Shown here one piece after another: positions 10,517 to 21,412 of a DNA stretch of 64,000 bases (its first letter is position 1; every line of letters begins with the position of its first letter). The stretch spans positions 23,809,001-23,873,000 of the forward strand of contig CM077011.1 of NCBI GenBank assembly GCA_039090855.1. Reading direction: 5' to 3'. A program made the translations under genes and the position numbers. Below the pieces are notes generated by a model. That model ran no database searches, was not told the DNA's origin, and saw nothing but the letters and a program-made list of their open reading frames with translations. Source of the stretch: Macrothele yani. Lineage: Eukaryota; Arthropoda; Arachnida; Araneae; Macrothelidae.

Positions 10517-11034
10517 ATACCTTTAGGAGATAATTTTTCAGAAAGGATAAATAAAAGCCATTTCCTGTAAATTACAGCTTTGAGTAAGAAAGCTAAGGGG
10601 AAACCAATCTCCCTCCCGTGCACTCGTTACAGCAGTGTTCTGTCCTCTTCTTATAAAGCGAATATATACGTTGGAGCTGATTTCTTCCCAGTTTGCCGAG
10701 TTAATTCGTTCTAACCGGTTAAAGGGCTACAAAATTATTATAGAGATAAAAACCGGGCACTTTCACATCGTATTTTATATCTAGGAGGACGCCACAAATG
10801 CAGGACTGCTAGAACAAAATCAGATATCGGGTAACTCTAATATCGTGGAACAAGTCTTTGAGAATCAGTAGTATAAAATGGCTGGTGTTTTAAATAAAAC
10901 GCATAACATGCATTAAAACAGTATTTCCGTCATTTACCATATTAAAAGCAACTTTTTAAGAAAGGACGAATAGTGCGTTTCGTATGATGTATCAGAGATC
11001 TGCGAGGTAACTAGGGGTATGTAGGGTTTTGTTT
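10517..11034. other. No recognisable feature
   Basis: AT-rich sequence without coding motifs or repeats that I can identify. Confidence 0.5.
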
Positions 11035-11225
11035 AACGACATGCGTTACATTTGAGCATACTACATAACACCAGTCCATAACCTGGACCCCCAGAAAAGG
11101 AACAGAGCTAGCGCCGTAAGGCAGACCCACCACCGATGTCTCATCCGGAACTCAAACCCCGGTGCAAATAAGATGACTGCCTATAAATCCAAAACTCTGA
11201 CCACTCAACCACTAAGACGCCGTCA
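11035..11225 (-). repeat. Degenerate tRNA-derived SINE
   Basis: On the minus strand there is a box-A-like segment (TGGTTGAGTGG) about 45 bp upstream of a box-B-like segment (GGTTTGAGTTCC). A tail with TTTAACGAC-like sequence follows, as in the better SINE copies at 14053, 30594 and 44415. It is more diverged than those. Confidence 0.55.
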
Positions 11226-11404
11226 GAAGACTGTGAACGAGTTGTCAAATGGACACTAGTGATGCCATAAGTTCCATTTTATACTACTGATTCTCAAAGA
11301 TTCTTGGAAGCTCGTTCCCTATTAATCATTCACCTAAAAGAGTCATTCACGAATGTTCATTCAAATGAATGACCATTCACGTTAGATCCACTCTTGGGTA
11401 AGGG

Positions 11405-12155
11405 CATTTACAGCCATTTTCTGCAAACTGCCCAAAACAGAAAGAGCTTAGGAGACCCATCTACCGTTCGTTCTTGAATGAATCTCCGCTGGTGGAAAAC
11501 AACCAGCAACGTGGAAAGAATCCTAGCGGCAACGAAGTTCTTTGTGCCACTTGCCAACTATGGAATATGCACGATTCTTCTGCCTTAGTTTCTGCATTAT
11601 ATCATTAAGAGCCTCCTTTAGGAACGTTCTCTCAAAAACAAGTATTCTCGGCCAAGCGTATGCACAGCTCTTTTCTGCAAACTGCCCAAACAGAAAGAGC
11701 TTAGGAAACCCATCCACCGTTCGTTCTTGAATGAATCTCCGCTGGTGGCGAACGATCTGCAGAATCGCAAGGTTTCCAGACTCTATGCCATTTGACAACT
11801 ATGGGATATGCATGATCCTTATTCCTTAGTTTCTGCATTATATCATTATGAGCCTTCTTTGGGAAGGTGCTCTTAAAAACAAGTATTCTCGGCCAAGCTC
11901 ATGCTCAGATCTTTTCTTCAAACTGCCTAAAACAGAAAGAGCTTAGGAGACCAATCCACCTTTCTTTCTTGAATGAGCCCCCGCTGGTGGCGAACGATCT
12001 ACAGCATGGAAAGATTCCGAGCCGCAACGAAGTTCTATGTGCCACTTGCAAACTACGGAATATGCATGACACATATTCATCACTGTCTGCACTATATCAT
12101 TATGAGCCTCCTTTGAGGATGTGGTTTCAAAAACAAGTACTGTATCACCTTAAAT
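11405..12155. repeat. Tandem repeat of about 250 bp, three copies
   Basis: The block TTTTCTGCAAACTGCCCAAA recurs at 11417, 11671 and (diverged) 11912, giving periods of about 254 and 241 bp. Each copy also has TTAGTTTCTGCATTATATCA, GAGCCTCCTTT and CAAGTATTCTCGGCC. Short open frames exist on both strands but do not match any family I recognise. Confidence 0.88.
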
Positions 12156-13180
12156 AGTTATTTTTCTTGAATTCCGCAAAGTCTCTTCGGTTTAGTTCAC
12201 ATGATTATCAGAAAAAATCAAAACAAACAGATCTATAACATAAAACATAGTACGACTTACAATAATATGTGCTATAAATACATTCAGAAAGAATATTACG
12301 TATTCATGTTTTCTAAAAAGCAGTTAGAGCTTGAACTTTTTCAACGCACCTCATGTTCCTGCACTACATCAGTTTCCTTTACGCAAATTTATTTTCCTCC
12401 ACCATTAAAAACGAGTTTATTCAATATCCGATAGCTTCCATTCATAAACTCATTTCATATTCCCGAAAGAAAACATCAGCAGAGACTTTGAAGAGGTCGC
12501 GAGGAAAACAACAGGGATCTTGATTCGCCCAACACAGAACTTTAGACAGGCAGACACACTATTGAAATCTTCTGTTATTGATTGTCTGATGTAAATTTTC
12601 TTTCTATGCTTCGCAGCACCAGCAGGCAAATGCAGTCGTGAATTACACATCCAACTCTGAAACAAACCTTTGATGCTAGGATTACAAGTCTTCCATCGGA
12701 GGATTAAGGCGCATTGCATTACGAATCCACTCGGTCGCGTTTCAGTAAACACCATTAACCGGTAATAAATCAATACTAAGCACGAAAATTATGCAGAAGT
12801 TAGGAGAAACTAATGGCGTTTGAATACCAGGAGAGGAACAAAGTATTTCCGAAGAGCGCGCGGAGTAAACATAATCCACTCAGGCAACGGATCACCAATA
12901 AAGAATCGTTTCATGTCATGCTTTTCTTTTGAATAAAATGCCAAAATTTCCCAACTCTAAAGTACTCCTTCCGTGTTGTATACTGCAACCAGTGTATCCA
13001 TTATACGGAGAAAGAATTATATTGCGGTAAAATAGTTTTGGGTCTGTGAGGTGCGATTTCCAGGTCGGCAATAGAAATTCGTCAAGCCAAATTTTTAAGA
13101 CTTAATTGTATTCTGAAAGTCGGTTGTCCTTACGAACGTTAAATATCCAGCTCGGCTGCACCTCATGAAACCCATTCGAG
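12156..13180. other. No recognisable feature
   Basis: AT-rich sequence. A 107-residue open frame on the minus strand (12450-12773) has no motif I can name and no supporting context, so it is not called as a gene. Confidence 0.45.
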
Positions 13181-13405
13181 CCGCGCCGGTGGTGTAGTGG
13201 TGTAAGCGTTGGCTTATGACCATTCGTCCGGGCAGGGTGAGGGTTCGAATCCCAGTGAGGCATGGATGTTGTGTTTGTCTTACGGCACTGGCTAATCCCC
13301 TTCCCTGGAACCAGTGACTCTGAGTTAGGGACGGACGACTGCTTATAGCCCATTGAGGTGCTCACGGTGGTCGTTAAACCTTCAATAAAAAACAGAAAAA
13401 AAAAA
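13181..13405 (+). repeat. tRNA-derived SINE, copy 1
   Basis: The tRNA-like head has box A (GTGGTGTAGTGG) and box B (GGTTCGAATCC), then a conserved body (CTTACGGCACTGGCTAAT, CTTCCCTGGAACCAGTGA, GACTGCTTATAGCCCATTGA) and a poly-A tail. ATTCGA flanks both sides. The head most resembles Leu/Ser-type tRNAs by its D arm; that is tentative. Confidence 0.88.
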
Positions 13406-13693
13406 ATTCGAAAACCTAAAAATGATTTTCTACACCGTGGAGGTGAACGTTTTGGGTCCACAGTCTAAATTTAGCGATATTGCAAAGAAACATTTCATAA
13501 CGTATTATGCCTTGAAGACGGGAATTTCCTAGAATACTTAAAAACCTCAGCTACCCTCTGAGCTAAGAACTCTTACGCAAAAATGGAATTGTAAAAAATT
13601 GCTTTCCTAGGAATAAAGTAAAATTTCAGAGTCGTCAGCCAAAAATTCTTAAGTTTCAAGATGCATTTTTAAAATGAAGTAAAGCTACATTAA

Positions 13694-14390
13694 GGTGGAC
13701 GTCAAGTAATTTTGTTTCCTATATTTCCAATGCAAAAACTTCTGTACACATGTTCTTCACAATTAATGTGTTCCCAAAGAGGAAAATTTGAAGAACGATT
13801 AAAATTGCTTTATTTTATAACTAGGAATACTTAATATTTTCTAAAACATAACCATAATTATGCAATCCAACAGTTGTTTGTCAGCTGACGTCAATAAAGT
13901 ACAGGTCGCGTGATCTTTTTTCTGGTTTCAACAACACCAAAGGAAAAGTTATTCATTTTTATGGTTATGTTTATTATAGTTATGTTTTAGAAAATTATGG
14001 TTATGTTTTAGAAAATATTAAGTATTACAAGTTATAATATGAAGTTATTTTAGCCGCCCCGGTGGCGCAGTGGTCTAAGGCGTTGGCCTCTGATCATTCG
14101 TCCGTAAGGGGTCCGGGTTCGAATCCCGGTCAGGCATGGATGTTGTGTTTGTCTTACGGCACTGGCTCTTTCCCTTCCCTGGAACCAGTGACCCTAAATT
14201 AGGGACGGGCGACTGCTTATAGCCCATTGAGTTGCTCACGGTGGTCGTTAAACCTCCAATCAAAAAAAAAAAAAAGTTATTTTAATCGATGTTCAAATTT
14301 TCATCCTTGGGAACACACTAATTGTGGAGGAAATGTGTACAAACGTTTTTCCATTGGAAGTATAGGAAGCAAAATTACTTAACGTCCACC
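13694..14390. mobile_element. MITE flanked by TTAA, long inverted repeats, split by a SINE
   Basis: The ends are inverted copies: GGTGGACGTCAAGTAATTTT on the left, and reversed on the right GGTGGACGTTAAGTAATTTT. TTAA lies immediately outside both ends (13690-13693 and 14391-14394). The arms match over well over 100 bp. TTAA target duplications are characteristic of piggyBac and Kolobok superfamilies. No transposase is present, so the superfamily is inferred from the target site only. Confidence 0.85.
14053..14273 (+). repeat. tRNA-derived SINE, copy 2, inside the TTAA MITE
   Basis: Starts GCCGCCCCGGTGGCGCAGTGG (box A within), has box B GGTTCGAATCC near 14115 and the family body, and ends in poly-A. 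The 11-bp target duplication AAGTTATTTTA lies at 14042-14052 and 14274-14284. The insertion is therefore younger than the MITE. Confidence 0.95.
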
Positions 14391-14394
14391 TTAA

Positions 14395-14971
14395 GGACTT
14401 TTAAAATCTGCAACAAAGCACTTTGTTAAATCTTCTTTGAGTCCAGTCTCTGTGAAGTATTGTGATATAACAATATACTATACTTAGTATTGTGATATAT
14501 CAACAATATTTTATTTTACAATATACTATACTTTCGTTGAGAGTTTGGCTCGGCAGATTCGCAAGGCTTTACTTTTCTGTTTGACGTAACGCAAGACGTG
14601 TGAAACTGTAAACTGAAGTCGTCTATTGCTCAGTACTGCAAAGAAAATAACGACAAATCTCGGTTTGAGACATAGTAATTCAAAATTCTGATTGAACCAC
14701 CAAGCTTCATTTCTTTGGAAGCGTTCCATATATATCACAACTGTTCACGGCTTGTCAACTACATGGCATCGACTCTATTTCTTTCAACCGCGTGGAAACA
14801 GCGTAGCAAAATCCGTTACCATCATAACACTGATGATGTCACAATTTACATTCCTTATGTCCTGATTCCTGATGAAAGCAAGCCGAATGCTCAGCGACAC
14901 TCTAATATACCTTAAAGTAAAATATACTGTAGTGAATCAGCGTTGTTTGTTTGATCTATCAGTGCTATATA
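14395..14971. other. No recognisable feature
   Basis: AT-rich sequence with a short duplicated motif (TATTGTGATAT, near 14458 and 14488). No coding motif seen. Confidence 0.5.
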
Positions 14972-15453
14972 CACTATCTACCAACAAGTAATTGGACACC
15001 TGTGATAGCAAAGGAAAACGAAGTTCATTCACCTTCAATATTTGGTGAAGCCTCCACGAGAGGCGATTACAATTGCGATGCTCAGGGGCATACTCTCAAC
15101 CAGGCGTTGTACGACGGCTAGCGGTATTTTCTTCCACTCGGCTTGGAGAAGACAGGTTAGTTCCTTCACCGATTTCGGACGGTGGGGGGCACCCCTTAAT
15201 TCGACGCTCCAACTCGTCCCAGAAGTGCTCGATAGGGCTAAGGTCCGGGCTCTGTGCACGCCAGTCCATTCGATTAACCCCATTGCCACCATACCAAGCC
15301 ATGGTGGACATCGCAACATGACAGGTGGCATTGTCATCCTGAAATTAACATGGGTTCACCCCGTAAAACTGCCACAACGTAGGAAGCGTATGGTCATCCA
15401 AAATTGTGCAGTAGGTCTCGGCGTTGAGTCTACCAATAATTGCGACCAAGGGT

Positions 15454-15633
15454 TATAACGAAGTAAATTTCTCCGTCATTTTTATCCGCGCCAGGATTCG
15501 AACCCGGGTCCCCTCATTCCGGAATAAGTCACTCTACCAGTTGAGCTACGCCGACGTTTTATTCTGATTCCTATCTGCCTTTATGTCGTGTGCGTCCTTC
15601 TGGCAGGTACGTCACATCTCCTGGTACGTTACA
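15454..15633 (-). repeat. TRIM 3' LTR (minus-strand orientation)
   Basis: 180 bp; TGTAACG...CGTTATA on the minus strand. It contains AATAAA just upstream of a tRNA-like segment (15485-15555). Against the 5' LTR it differs at three positions, all inside the tRNA-like segment. Confidence 0.9.
15485..15555 (-). promoter_or_regulatory. tRNA-like segment in the 3' LTR
   Basis: Same layout as 15816-15886, with box B GGGTTCGAATCC intact and a mismatch in the acceptor stem (GTCGGCG at the 5' side). Confidence 0.75.
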
Positions 15634-15771
15634 TCATCTCCGCCTTATTTTTTTTTTTTATTTTTTTTTTTTAGAAGTGCTATAGAAGGGATTATCTTAT
15701 TTTTCCTATCTCGCGGTGTGGAAATAACATCACACCAATGCGATATTTTGAACGGTCGGGTCATCCGGATA

Positions 15772-15783
15772 GTTCGGGCGCCA
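15772..15783 (-). promoter_or_regulatory. Primer binding site of the TRIM (tRNA-Lys type)
   Basis: Minus strand TGGCGCCCGAAC, one base downstream of the 5' LTR. It is complementary to the 3' end of Lys-type tRNAs used by many retroelements. The tRNA-like sequence inside the LTR is a different tRNA, so primer and LTR cargo are unrelated. Confidence 0.85.
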
Positions 15784-15784
15784 T

Positions 15785-15964
15785 TATAACGAAGTAAATT
15801 TCTCCGTCATTTTTATCCGCGCCAGAATTCGAACCCGGATCCCCTCATTCCGGAATAAGTCACTCTACCAGTTGAGCTACGCGGACGTTTTATTCTGATT
15901 CCTATCTGCCTTTATGTCGTGTGCGTCCTTCTGGCAGGTACGTCACATCTCCTGGTACGTTACA
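15785..15964 (-). repeat. TRIM 5' LTR (minus-strand orientation)
   Basis: 180 bp, about 98% identical to the 3' LTR by eye. tRNA-like segment at 15816-15886 with the same layout. Confidence 0.9.
15816..15886 (-). promoter_or_regulatory. tRNA-like segment with pol III boxes A and B in the 5' LTR
   Basis: On the minus strand: GTCCGCG, TAGCTCAACTGGTAGAGTGA (box A region), CTTATTCCGGAATGAG, then box B GGGTTCGAATTC and CGCGGA. Acceptor, D and T arms fold as in a tRNA. The anticodon arm only folds as a 5-bp stem with a 6-base loop, so it is not a normal tRNA. If read conventionally the anticodon would be CCG (Arg-like). It could act as an internal pol III promoter; that is inference. Confidence 0.75.
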
Positions 15965-16706
15965 GGGTCCCGTGCCATACCAGGAGAAACACCCACATAG
16001 CATAATTCCACCCGCGCTGAACTTCACAGTTGTCGCAATACAATCCGGCAGGATGCGTTCTCCAGGCAGATGCCAAACCCAGACCCTGACATCCGAACGG
16101 TAGAGAGTGAACCTTGATTCGTCGCTCCTGTTTTCACTGTTCAACGGTCCACTGTCGACGTTCTTTGCACCCCGTTAGCCCAGCAGCGCTAATGGACTTG
16201 ATGATCAAAGGCTTGTGGGCGGCACCACGTCCATGATAACCGAACAGATTGGCTTCCTTACGGATGGTATTCATCGAAAGAACACTCCCTCCAGGATGCC
16301 TGTTGAAACTCCTTGCGGATGTGGCCCATCGATTTGGTGCGGTTCTTCCGAATTCCTCTGGCCAGCACCCGTCGGTCTCTACCTCCCAGTTTTGTGGGTC
16401 TGCCTGGTCAGGGCACATTCCGACAGTCACTTCTCATCTTCCACTTGCCAATCACGTAGGCCACTGTCGAATTTGGTTATTTCAACTCGCTGCTGGATAT
16501 TTCAGGTATGGGTCGGCCATTTCTGTGATACCCAACGATTACACCTTTCTGGAAATCAGAGAACTCCGAACTGCGTGGCATCTTGCATGCGACTGGTTGC
16601 GTTGTTGTTTCCCACACGATATTTATCGGCGGTGGCCGTGACGTGTATCAGGACCGCAGACATCGTCGATTGCAGGGGTGTCCAATTACTTGTTGGCAGC
16701 AGATAG

Positions 16707-17471
16707 TATATAACAGGAACTGCAGGAAATAATCTTTGCCTGCTTGTTGTGCATGCTTTCCTGATATATCTACTAAACAGTAAGGATTTTTATTTTTGCT
16801 GTTGTTGTTGTTTTATTTCTTTATTGTGATAAAACGACCAAAAGAGCAACTTTTAGGGCCATGAGAAGTCACCCGTCTTTTATTTGAGGCTATTGGCTCT
16901 AGGGAAGGGAAAGGGTCGGTGCCGTAATGCAAGCAAGCTACAGTGTATATTCCTCATCCACGAATAAAACCCATGCACATCTCGAACGAATGATCACTCG
17001 CCCCCTCCCATCGCCTCAGACTAGTAGACGACTGAGAGGCTGCAAATGGGGAGAGTTAAATTTGATAAATATCCGTGATGTGCTTGCAATTATTTTGTTT
17101 CTCAGTACTGCTTAACGAGAGGGCATATGTTGACGTGGAATCGCTGCCATATCTTTGGTATTGATTTTGATAGCTCAATTGTGTAGTTGTCGTACCCTTT
17201 CCATGGCCACTTTGCTTTCCGTATGCGCCTAAGACGAACAACGAAAAATAATTACCAGGGGCTATAATTTTTGATTGCTTGATGCTCAATACGGTTGCAG
17301 TGCTTTGTCATAGTAGAGTATTTACGAACAGATTTCCGAGGTCATAAATTGTCTCGCAATTGTATCACACGAAGAAAACAGAGCATGGCTATTAAGTAAC
17401 GATACTGAAGCTGTACGTTTAGCTAACTGAGAAACAAACTCACATTTTTAATTCGTATTAACTTCGATGTA
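16707..17471. other. Spacer with a degenerate SINE remnant (about 16830-17000, minus)
   Basis: GAGCAACTTTTAGGGCC, GTCACCCGTC, CTCTAGGGAAGGGAAAGGGT and GGTGCCGTAATGCAA follow the body of the window's tRNA-derived SINE in minus orientation, but diverged. Nothing else recognisable. Confidence 0.5.
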
Positions 17472-18643
17472 CACTATGTGGACAAAGTGATTGGACATGG
17501 AAAAACAGTATTGTATTTTGCTCAGTAGCCGGTAGGTCTTCCATTTGGAGAGATTACGACAGCCACCCGTTGAGGAAATTGTATGGCATTCCACGGGGCG
17601 CGGGATGTTCCTCCATTCCGCCTTGAGTACGTCCCCCAACTCTATCAGTGAAGAAAGTCTTGTTGGTCTAGACTTCACCCGTCGTTCAAGTTTATCCGTA
17701 GGTGTTCAGTACGAATGAGGTTCGGGCTCTGAGCAAGCCAGTCCATCCGCGAGACTTGAATTTCCTCATACCACATCATTGTAGCCCTGGAAAAACGACA
17801 AGTGGCATTGTCGTCCTGGAAGAAACAATCATTGTGTCATAGAACTGCGAGAACGTTGGGAAAATTGAGTTATCCAGGATATCTCTGTATAGCACAGGGT
17901 TCATGTTGCTATGAATAACAACTAGTGGACCCTCCCCGCACCAGCTGAAACCGCCCCATACCATGATTCCACCGCATCCGTACTACACAGTCGACACTGT
18001 ACACTACGAAAGCATACATTCTCCGGGTAACCCAAAACCAGAGACATCAATCTCATCGGAATAATGTAAAGCGGGATTTGTCGCTCCATATGCCGCCATC
18101 GCTCCAATATCTAATTTTTGTGTTGTTAAGGCCATCGTAGCCACGTAGTCTTTGTGAGAAGTTTATGGGCGACTGCTTGGCCATGACACCTGAGTGCATG
18201 GGCCTCTCTTTGAAGTGTCTTCGTGGAGACCATAACATCTGTGGCCATATGGACCTCATGTGATGAAGCGGGCATTGGTTGGGAAGTGGTTTCCGGATCT
18301 CCTTCTGCCTCCGGCCCCTGGGTTGCAGTTGTGAGTCTTCCAGATCGAGATGAATTCCTGCAAAGCCCCGTCTTCTTCCACTTGTTCATGACAAAGGGTA
18401 CAATCACTTTAGCTACCTGTCAGCCGCCTTAAGTAGTGCTTCTTATGCTCATAACTCCAGTTGAGCAGCCTATTGTAACGCCCTTATCGAACTCGGAGAG
18501 CTCTCTCCTGCTAGTCCTTTCATCAGCGATTGGTCTCAGCGTAGTCCTGTTCCATTTTTTGATCCTTGTCGACCATGTATTAGCTGCTGGAGCGCAACAC
18601 TGCGCCTACATGGGCGTGTCCTATCACTTTTGCCCATATAGTG
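17472..18643 (-). mobile_element. Tc1-like element with both ends
   Basis: Left CACTATGTGGACAAAGTGAT and right, reversed, CACTATATGGGCAAAAGTGA are inverted repeats of about 28 bp, flanked by TA (17470-17471 and 18644-18645). Length 1172 bp. Confidence 0.92.
17560..18407 (-). pseudogene. Tc1-like transposase (DD34E type), many frameshifts
   Basis: Minus-strand pieces in order: VPFVMNKWKKTGLCRNSSRS and SGRLTTATQ (HTH and linker), TDVMVSTKTLQREAHALRCH, WSDKSRFTLFR (first Asp block, Glu changed to Lys after it), [10 protein letters not shown] and [36 protein letters not shown]. The second-Asp and Glu blocks near 17820-17700 are scrambled. The order and strand fit a single Tc1-like transposase inactivated by indels. 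Confidence 0.8.
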
Positions 18644-19930
18644 TACTACCCTTCCGCTTCAACACAAAGCTGCACTCTGAGCTTCTGCTGGGTAGAGAGC
18701 AGTGTTGTGTTCACCTGGTGTGAATTCTTTGGGAAGTGTGTTGGTTCTCCCCTTCACCATAGTAACTCCATCAAAATGAATACCCATGAGTACAAATTTG
18801 ATTTTAGGAATAATCAAAAAGCCGCATGAGGCCAAATTTGAACAATACGCAGTATGTTCAAAAGCTGTTACATTCTTTGACTAAAACGTCGTTCACTGAG
18901 AGAGTCAAATGTGCTGGCGAGTTGTTCTTTTCAAAGACGAAGCGATTTTTGCACATCTCTGGCCTCTTTCTGTTTACTGGCTCTCTCAAATTCACCAGAG
19001 CCTGTTTGTAGTAATGCGGGTTCACCATTGCTCCTTCCTAAAAACACTCTCACAAAATCACACCTTTAACCCTCCAGGTGGCAGGAGCTTTGGATGAGGC
19101 AATGCGAATTTTTTTCACATGTGTAATAGAAGACTCCCCTTTCTGTGGTATTCGTCGTCGTTAAGATGCGCAAATACAAAATAAATCAAATATTATATAT
19201 ATATATATATAATATTAAATTATACTGTATTACAAATACAAAATAAATTAAATATCAAATACACAATCGTAAAGATGCGCAAATACTAAGTTCTGCTCCT
19301 ATTAGTCTGAAAGTTTTTCGACGCTATATTGCGTTCTCGCGGCAGTTGAACAAGATGAGCGCATTATTGCGTTGTCGCCGCTTCGGCACAAAAACCTCTA
19401 AACGTATATATGCGTGCTGGCCACTCAAATGGTTAATGTCAAAGAAAACAATTAAATAATGCTTGAACTTTGACTTGCTTTGCCGTGCCTTCATCATTTT
19501 TAGTGACATTAGTATTTTCCAACGCATCGAATGTTTTTTCGTGTAACGGTCGTGTTAGAAGATTCAGGTTCATTCACAAGTGATAACACTTTCTAAAAGG
19601 TTGTCGTTCACCTAAATCTGTCCCAGAATGCCAGCATAGATTCGCTTGTGATTTTCTTTTCGTTCAGGCGTGAGAAGCTTCCGAACCATCTCGCCACAAA
19701 CCTTTCTCATGCTCAGATTTTCATGTAAAATTTGCCTAACAATCTCTTTATCGATGTTTTCTACTTCTGATATCATTCTAATACATAATCATCGATTATC
19801 TCAAACAATCGCGAAGATCTTGTTCACACTTTCATCTACTTCTGAAGTGCTTTGGCTTATCGTCACATTTAATGTACTCCAGGCCTTCAATGGACCTCTT
19901 TTGTCACGCAAAAACATGCGCACGAGATAT
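18644..19930. other. No recognisable gene; AT dinucleotide run at about 19190-19215
   Basis: Contains a (TA)n tract near 19195 flanked by the near-duplicate ACAAATACAAAATAAAT at about 19170 and 19232. Otherwise nothing identified. Confidence 0.5.
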
Positions 19931-19934
19931 ACAC

Positions 19935-21412
19935 TCAACGGACACAACATCAGAGATACTTCAGTGCTGTTCCTCCTCTAGAGCAAATAACAGCACCCAG
20001 AAACATCGACTCCACCATATGCTGGAAGGTTTCCAGAGATAATGCCAGCAATACCTGTTGCACCATTGCCCACAATTCCGCCCGAGATGTTGTAAATATG
20101 TAATGACTATGAGCGCAAGAAATCTATTGCTACCTCATGCACTAGTGTCCAAAACAGACGTGATGACGACAAAATCATATAACGCAAAATCCACAAGAGA
20201 GAGTTTAAGGAGAGTTGGTACGGACATACATATATCGATAACGCAGCAATACACAACAAAAGAGGAATGTCATCACAGCAAAAGGAACAAGCATGTGCGG
20301 GATAGCATGGCAGTCAAAAAGGGAAGCCGCAAGTGGCGTAGATTTCGTGGGGCTAATAGGGAGCGTGATAACCTCAACAGCGGCACAGCTTGCACAGCGA
20401 CCCCCATGCTGTTTACAAGGCTGTGAATGAGAGTTTTGGGTAATAAGTGCCACTATTCCTTTGGGCGCGTCAGAGAACATAGATAATTCTGGCAGGTAGC
20501 TGCTGGCTTGCAGTTCCTCTTCGCCAGGCATCTCAGACATGCTCTACCGGGTTCAGGTCCAGATATCTTGCAGGCCACTACATCCTGTAAATATCCTCAC
20601 TCTCTGGGGCCTAACAGTTCAACTGAAAAGCCTTACGTAACGCAGTAGGATGTCACCCCTTTAGTATGCAGCAGTCAGGGTACCTCCCGGAAATGCGTAC
20701 AGCGGGGTCTGTTCGTCAGTCATGATGTCAGCCCAAACTTGTAGTCCTCCCCCACCATAGTGGTCAATGTCGCTACAGTTTGAGGGAAGATATCGGCTTC
20801 CATCGAGATTCCGTGTTTAACCTGTACGAGTGACTCGTCATTGAAAAGGACATAAGCCCATTGATCAGAGGTCCAAAGGTGATATTGTCGGGTGCAATTC
20901 AGACGAATTGTTTTGTGCAATGCGGCGAGTGGTATACATATCATTGGTCTTCTTGCATACAGAGCCCTCTCATGGAGTCTTCCATAAACTGTTTGCCTCG
21001 ATATCGCTGTTCCTGAAGCAGAAGCGAACTCATGCGAGAGTTGCCTATTTATCGACTCCTCATGGCGGCGAGCTGTTCGAGACAAATACCGGTCGTCTTG
21101 ACTTGTTGTGGCCTTCTAGTTTTTGTTCCAGTTTCTTGGAACTATTCCCAGAGATTGGATGCCATTTTCCTTGACACATTCAGCTATCTTGCTACATCAG
21201 ATTGCGGTTGCCCTGTTTCCAATCTATCGATTGCTGTCCATCGTATATATCATCTTCTAAGCAAATGTGCGGAGCCATTCTGCCACGAAAAGCTCAACTC
21301 AAGCTGCAATTGCCATTCCCCTCAAAACAAAGTTAATAAATGTTGCGTGCCTACCAGCTCGATGACGTACGGACGTCATTTGCGTATTTCGATTGAAGCT
21401 AGCACCATGTTG
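19935..21412 (-). pseudogene. Tc1-like element and transposase remnant
   Basis: The left tip is probably TACACTCAACGGACACAACA at about 19929. On the minus strand, 20720-21085 gives FASASGTAISRQTVYGRLHE, RALYARRPMICIPL and HHLW/SDQWAYVLFNDESL, the linker and first catalytic Asp block of a Tc1-like transposase. Near 20570 the frame WPARYLDLNPVEHV shows the catalytic Glu block. The second Asp block is lost. The right side is interrupted by the solo LTR at 21413. Confidence 0.7.

Larger units (their letters stand above)
15454..15964 (-). mobile_element. TRIM: miniature LTR retrotransposon with a tRNA-like sequence in each LTR
   Basis: Two 180-bp direct repeats (15454-15633 and 15785-15964) differ at only three positions. 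They flank a 151-bp core, and the whole is bounded by a 4-bp duplication GGGT (15450-15453 and 15965-15968). Read on the minus strand, each repeat starts TGTAACG and ends CGTTATA, an imperfect TG...CA pattern. One base after the 5' LTR is TGGCGCCCGAAC, a tRNA-Lys-type primer binding site. The 3' LTR is preceded by an A-rich then purine tract (AAGGCGGAGATGA). The core has no ORF. These are the defining features of a TRIM; mobilisation by an autonomous LTR element elsewhere is inferred. Each LTR holds a tRNA-like sequence with pol III boxes A and B. Confidence 0.9.
15040..16430 (-). pseudogene. Tc1-like transposase (DD34E type) interrupted by a TRIM
   Basis: On the minus strand the upstream part (16430-15965) gives SFNRHPGGSVLSMNTIRKEA, CKERRQWTVEQ, SDESRFTLYRSDVRVWVWHL (first catalytic Asp), GGIMLCGCFSWYGTGP. 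The frame is cut by the TRIM inside the glycine-proline turn. It resumes at 15453 with LVAIIGRLNAETY and LDDHTLPTLWQFYG, the damaged second-Asp region, and RAQSPDLSPIEHFWDELERR with the catalytic Glu. Frameshifts occur near 16140 and 15340. Confidence 0.88.
14972..16706 (-). mobile_element. Tc1-like element split by a TRIM
   Basis: Inverted ends: left CACTATCTACCAACAAGTAA after TA 14970-14971; right, reversed, CTATCTGCTGCCAACAAGTA before TA 16707-16708. Without the 511-bp insertion at 15454-15964 (and its 4-bp duplication) the element is about 1.2 kb, normal for Tc1. Confidence 0.92.

Noticed and set aside
12450..12773. 107-residue open frame, minus strand
   Set aside because: No recognisable motif, no repeat context and no splice or promoter evidence. 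It could be chance or an unknown exon.
15454..15964. First read as two tRNA-derived SINE copies
   Set aside because: Paired direct repeats, a short target duplication, a primer binding site next to the LTR, and a solo copy with its own 4-bp duplication fit a miniature LTR element better.
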